From assembly GCA_029204225.1 (NCBI GenBank), contig CM055103.1, positions 49,647,756 through 49,711,755 of the forward strand: a stretch of DNA of 64,000 bases, written 5' to 3'. Positions 58,308 to 64,000 of the stretch are shown piece by piece (the first letter of the stretch is position 1; every line of letters starts with the position of its first letter). The notes under the pieces are model-generated. The model ran no database searches. It was not told where the DNA came from and worked only from the letters and a program-made list of their open reading frames with translations. The position numbers and the translations under genes are program-made. Source of the stretch: Diphasiastrum complanatum. Its lineage: Eukaryota > Streptophyta > Lycopodiopsida > Lycopodiales > Lycopodiaceae.

Positions 58308-58510
58308 CAACAAGAGTTCCGATATTTGATTTGTCAACCAAGGTGAATTGTTTTTCCATTTTGGCCACATGCATGTAGAAGTAGCTTTTCCAAGAAGAGC
58401 GACACATATTTTGTACTTCGCTCGATGACACGTCTACGGAAGCAAGATCACGTAGGCTGATCCCAAGGGATAGTTGACACAACTTGCCAAGTCACGGTGA
58501 CCAACATAAG

Positions 58511-58594
58511 AGTAAACAAAACAATATGCATAAATGTAAATTTCGAAAAGTGAGTAAACAAAACAATATGCATAAATGTAAATTCCGAAAAGTC
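58511..58594. repeat. 42-bp tandem duplication
   Basis: Two adjacent copies (58511-58552 and 58553-58594) start AGTAAACAAAACAATATGCA and differ at one or two bases. Confidence 0.9.
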
Positions 58595-61500
58595 GTGCAT
58601 TGACTGGTCTTCTTGTTTTCGTCATAACCAGATGTTGAGTCCACAAAATGCCTCATTATAAACTGGTGATATTGAGTCATGGCGGAAGAGCCCCTAACAC
58701 ATGTCCACAGCCTATTGGATGAGAACGCTACTTTGTTTGTGTTTCTCTAGCATGTCCTCATTTGTGCAAGGAACCCTTTAACCCTACCCTCTTGTTCTTA
58801 AACAACTTAAAAACTTGAGATACGTTGATAGATAGATAAACGCTAGAGATTCCGGTTCCAACGTGGCCTACTGTGTACCTACCACCTACCACTCCACTAG
58901 CTATTTCTAATTGCTCCCATGACGTTGACAGCACAGCTATTGTATAACTCTTCTTATAATTATAAATTATGTCACGTTTGCTCGATCAAGATCTCAAGCG
59001 GTTCTGGTTCCTACATGTAATCACTTGCCTGACGGTTAAACGAGGACGCCTCAAAGACTTTGATGATCTACAACCATAGACATATCTATTAGAGGAGCCA
59101 CTATTGTTGCTGACGATTCTATCATGTGATTTAGTTTATTTCTTTGCGGTCTATCATGGCTGGCGAACGTAGCACGGAACTGAGGTTCGATGGCGGCTCT
59201 GTGAGGTTTGTCTTGTGTGTATTTATTGATTTTTGTTTGTTCATTTCTTTAGTGGGACTCTGAAGGTGTTCTTGGCTTTCGTGAATCTGGATCTGAGATT
59301 CCGTTAATAAATTCATGCTTCCAGATGAGGCAACTTTTTGAGACAATCTATTCGAAGATGGATAAATTGGTTCTTCATTTATTCATGTTCTGCGGAAATC
59401 TTGGTCCTCTTCCTACCTTGATTCTCTAAGGTCTTATAAATCAATGGTGTATTGTATAAATAGATGCTTAACGTGGCGTGTTTTATTTCTTCACAAAGAA
59501 TTTATTAGTTTTTTACGTAATACTGACATTACTGTATCATCTTTTTTGCAGAAAAGCCATTCAGTAACAAGATTTTGTTGAGATAATACGTAGGTTGAAT
59601 TTTGGTCGTTTCCGCAGCCTTGTATCTGACCCGGCTTTTTGAACCGTTAAACTATTGTTTGGATCTAAGCTCTTTCATATGGATCTTACTCATTTGATTT
59701 AGTACCGTTTTTTACATGACCACATCTTCGACAATCCCCTTTTTCTGAAGGTGTGTTCCCCAGTACGTCCATGTCTTTATGAAGAAATAAGTTCGGATGT
59801 TTCCGTCTTATCATCCTGTGCAAAGAGAACGCTCTTTTGGCTGCCTTGCCCTCTTATCTTGTGATTAAAATTCAACTTGGCTGATGTAGAAGCATGAATT
59901 GTGCTTGTTTTTGGTTTGAACAGTACATAGAGACTAACGTTTAAACATCGTATCACCATGAAACTTTGTTGCTTCATTCCGTAAGACCTGGTCCTACCTG
60001 TTTATGCTCAAATTTTACAAGAAAACATATGCAGCTAACTAGGCACTGTATGTGCCTCTAACCCTTGTTTTCTGACAGCAATATTTCTCTCAGATGCCAT
60101 ACACTCGCAGGTGATTTTTTCACCTTGCTGAGCGCCAATTTGTCTTGGTTAGCGCCGTGGATGCCGGAAGCTATCAATCATCTGCTTTTTTCCGGATTCG
60201 CCTGGGCTGCCTCCCCCGGGACATGCACATACCATCATGAAGAGTATTCGGGTCGTGATTTTGTAACAATTTGGATGCAATCCTGTTGCCTTTTTTGACT
60301 CGGCTAACCCCATCAATCTCTTTATGAATTTTAAGTGATGTGCATCGGACTTCACGAATGTCTGATTGCATTGCCATCGGAGATAAAGTTCCTATAAGAT
60401 GCTTACAATCGTATCTACTACACCTTTTATTAGTTTAGACTCTAGAGTATCGGAGTATCGATCTAAGTTACTGTAATTTCGTAATATCGCGTAGGTAAGC
60501 AGAGAAGAGCAGTCTTATCACCCGAAAGACATGGTTTTAAAGCTTGTGCCAGTTACCAAATCTCTTTACTACCAGTTTTAAATTCCTCAGACCTGACCAT
60601 ACATTAACCGGAGAGCCAATTAGCAAGTGTAAGCATTTTCTTTTCATAGTTACCACGGTGCTTGGAATAACTACCACATTATTGACTCGAAGCACTCACA
60701 ACATAAAATGCATTATAGAACTGCCATTGTATTTAAGATCTTCTTAAACTGAGCATGCACGCAGATGTTTGCAGTTTAATTTTCCGTCCTACTCCTATTA
60801 GATGCCATTCTTACAACTCACAAAACGGTCCACATCATAAGAATACTGAGATTATTCAACTTTACTCCCATAATTTGCCATTGTGATTCAAGCAACGAAA
60901 TTCTTCGGGAAGTATGTTGTGGTACGTTCTTTGATACGTCAAAATTTGTCATTAAAAAAGGCTTATTTATCATATATACTTAGTCCACATACAATGTCTC
61001 ATAAGCTTCTAGGTTCTTGGCATTCGTGCTTTCACATTATTGTGTATGCTTACATTTCACAAGCTAGGGACCAGCTAAATGATTGTTATTGAAGTTCTAT
61101 TTCAAGAACGTATGAACTAAGACATGTAGCAGATTCCCAGTATATGCAATTTTGCACACAGTAACATCCTACTTTCTTTTGGCACTTGACTTTAATTTGT
61201 CTTACATTGCTGTATGCTTCCCTTCTCATGAGCTGGGCCAATTTTGCATGAGAGTCTTGAAGCAAGCACTAAGAAAGGGGAAAGGGGGCATTCGTAAAAT
61301 CCTTCCACAAGTATACAATTATGTAAATTCAAAGCCCTCTTAACTCGGGCAGCGTTGTGTTGGTAGATGTGAAAAGCTTGTGATGAACTCGATGTTTGAT
61401 TGTGTTAAGATACTGCGAAGTTCACCTAGACTGCACAGGAGTGGCTAGTCATTTTGTAACAGGTGAGCTATCATGATTCAAAATGGTAGGCAAAATCAAT

Positions 61501-63141
61501 CCAAGCATCTCTGATTTCATAAGACAGAAGCTGCAAGCAGAAAATTAACAATGTGTTCAACTTGGCCCAGTATAATAGTGCTGATTTGTATAGATGCATT
61601 GACAAAAGGTCTGTAGATGTATGCATTTCTAACCCAATTCTATAAACCAAGGGCAAAAAAAATCTGTGTAGGGTGGGTGGGGGTGTGTTGTGGGTGTGTG
61701 TACACGTGTGTGTTTTTATTTATTTTTTAAAAAGAGAAATATATTTACTTTTTGCAGCCCAGTGAAGATTTTAAGGGATTGCAGTAAGTTATAAGCAGAG
61801 ACTTGCTATTGTGCTACTTTTATATAGAGGTAAGTTTTCCTCAGTAAGATATAGGATTCAAATATTTCCATCTCGTATGTCCACACGCACCTGATTAAAA
61901 TCAAACTCCACACTTTGTGTGAGGTGAGGAGCTAATAACCAGCCGACCACTTATTATTTGTGGACAGAATAGCATCAAAATACTTCTATTGAAAGTGCAA
62001 ACAAGTAACTTTCTCTTTACCTACAGTAGCCTCACAGATCTTGATCACCTGTACAATGTCATTCGGAAGTGTTGATAGAACATTGCCTGGTCTATTGATA
62101 GAAGTATAACTTTTTTGGTTTTGCAGCTCTTTAAACGAAATTGATCATTTATGATCCTTTGTATGCGTAGAGTAAGCTGTCATGTAGTTTGCATAGGCTC
62201 TAATAATGCAAAAAGAATATATCAACTTTTTTCACAGATTAGGTAAGTTCAAAAAAGTTGAATTTTGCTGCAAAATGGTAAAGTCTTCCAATTCGTAGAA
62301 AGACTTTGAAAGACAGAGCTGCTTTTGCAAGTTACGTCATATTCTAGGTAGTGAAGGTTAAAAATTATGCCTCTCACATCGAACTAGTTTGATAGTTAAC
62401 ATGGCATCAACAGCATGCAGAAAAATGTCAACAGCTTTTTCACCAAAACATTGTTTATATTCCTTCTATTCAATTTTTTTAAAACTAAGCGCCACTCTAG
62501 ACCTAGGAGTATTACAATGCTAGTTAAAGAATTGGGCATTTCACATTCATACATGCAAACTCTTGTACCAAGTCCACAAAGCAGACTTTAAAAGTTCAGA
62601 TTTTGAAATATCAGATGCAACACCAAATTTCATCAGAGAGCAACTGCCACTGTCAAAAAAGCAGCTACTGTTCATATGGATTGAAGCTTTTCGAAATAAA
62701 AATGGCATGGTTGTCAATGATGATGCATTAGCAAGATCCTTTTGAAAATGAATAAATCTGTCAACTTGCACATGTCTGCACTGAGACCGGCAACAAAATA
62801 CTGAATCTGATGAAACGTAGGTTGAATACAAACTGTATGAACTGAATCTTCAGTTGGAGCCTTTTAGATACTCCTATAACAAAATTTTGCATGTCACGTA
62901 AAATATCAATGTGGCAGTTTCAAAAATTTCATTTGCATTCATCTTCCATAGTGAATATTCATGAGAGTAGTAACAAAAAGATAGACTATGGCAACAGGCA
63001 GTGCAGTAGCTGATGTTGACCGAGGGAAAAAAACAGAGGTTAGGTTAATGATCTTACAATATAAATAATCACCAAAATTGATTGGTTGAGCTGCATCACA
63101 CATGACCAATTGCCTAAAAGACGTCCATACTCTGCATTATT
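58595..63141. other. Long interval with no supported gene
   Basis: No retroelement motif and no protein family is recognised. At 59156 an ATG opens MAGERSTELRFDGGSVR, with a TATA-like stretch (TATAATTATAAATTATG) about 200 bases upstream, but it closes after 35 codons and no exon continues it. The frames at 60065-60298, 61152-61343 and 62563-62745 are of ordinary length for chance. The region could hold non-coding exons or untranslated parts of a gene outside the window. Confidence 0.3.
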
Positions 63142-63207
63142 GGTACCTCAATTCAATGTGCAGTGGCTGGTACCTCAATTCAATGTACAATGGCTGGTAC
63201 TTGCAAT
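63142..63207. repeat. 27-bp tandem repeat, about 2.5 copies
   Basis: Copies at 63142-63168 and 63169-63195 start GGTACCTCAATTCAATGT, with a partial third copy. Confidence 0.85.
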
Positions 63208-63449
63208 TCCTCTGTTGGGCTGATAGTACCAACTTAGAACGGCAAGTTACCCAAGTGCACTACTCCTGCCAATTGACGTGGATTAACATATGGTATGATC
63301 ATCAGAAATAACTGGGAAAGATTACCAACATGTAAGCAAGAACGAAATTCACCAGAGCCTTGCAAGTGTCTGCTAGTTTGAGATGTTTCAAATTCAACTC
63401 ATACATTCATTAAGGTACTTCATAGCAAATCTGTGCGGCCATTGCATTG

Positions 63450-63451
<2 letters not shown>

Positions 63452-63511
<60 letters not shown>
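63452..63511. repeat. (GA)n microsatellite, about 30 units
   Basis: An uninterrupted AG/GA array of 60 bp. Confidence 0.95.
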
Positions 63512-63515
<4 letters not shown>

Positions 63516-64000
63516 AGCTTGCTGCCATGACAAAGCATCATAAATGTGTACATTGTTGCCTGATCCCTTGCAACAACTTAGCTTCTGGGGATTCTAATTT
63601 TTAGATCATAATGCATCCAGTGCTACAAAGGACTCTAATGTGCACTCCTCACCCTGCCAACTTATCGCATACAATACGTATAAACTTGATATACATTGTG
63701 TGTACAATATGTACACAACTACAAAAATGTTGAGATAAATAAATACAAATCAAAGGATAAAACTTCGTTCATGGTTAACACATTAGCATATAGTAGCTCC
63801 TACTTATTATAAAACTTATACTGAAACAATATTGATCATAAAGAGACAGAACACTGCAAATGTAAAATATTAATTGGACATAGAGGATATTACATTGGTT
63901 GCAATCTCTGCGAGTATACATCGAATGTGACCTAAGCAATCTTTTGATTTAATACTAGTCTCAAACAATCAGGTACTAATAGTGAGGCTTTAAAGTCTAT
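63512..64000. other. AT-rich end of window
   Basis: No gene or repeat seen. Confidence 0.5.

Noticed and set aside
59206-59252. Possible 47-base intron after MAGERSTELRFDGGSV
   Set aside because: It is shorter than normal plant introns, and splicing it leads to a stop within 20 codons.

Overview
The window looks like a land-plant nuclear chromosome segment. It holds one clearly intact host gene, a single-intron, plant-type cationic amino acid transporter, in a sea of decayed LTR retrotransposons. The retroelements use plant-type primer sites: initiator-Met tRNA for the copia-type elements and a tRNA-Asp-like TGGCGCCGTTGCCGGGG type for several gypsy elements. There are several very long dinucleotide arrays, and AT-rich DNA lies between the elements. 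I cannot name the species. Nothing seen separates a seed plant from a fern, lycophyte or bryophyte.

Layout, left to right. 63-3804 is an array of three copia-type LTRs with two short internal stretches between them. 4637-18355 is one large minus-strand gypsy element with near-identical LTRs, a broken gag-PR-RT-RH-IN region, an extra ORF behind the integrase, and minisatellite blocks in both untranslated regions. 19775-20080 is a fragment of another LTR element. 20738-23310 is a minus-strand chromodomain-type gypsy pol, rearranged at its RT end by a perfect foldback and followed by a plus-strand RT-gag chimera. 23966-24174 carries three hairpins in a row. 24780-26860 is the transporter gene with an upstream ORF and a polyadenylation signal.

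From 27736 to 30055 there are copia and gypsy scraps, including an inverted duplication of a copia RT/RNase H segment. 31419-35211 is a complete compact LTR retrotransposon with target-site duplication, primer site, purine tract and three end-to-end ORFs, one of them unrecognised. 36764-41219 is a minus-strand gypsy gag-protease region with two protease domains and a tRNA-Asp-type primer site, but no RT. 45204-49000 (minus) and 52642-57095 (plus) hold two members of one gypsy family in opposite orientation. Between them, 51362-52052 is a solo LTR with a 5-bp target duplication. From 57100 to the end I see only AT-rich DNA, microsatellites and small tandem duplications, with no gene I can support.

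Functionally, only the transporter is expected to serve the host. Every retroelement enzyme that can be read has at least one break: stops, frameshifts, a lost catalytic residue or missing domains. The compact element at 31419-35211 is structurally complete but could only move with proteins supplied by another element.
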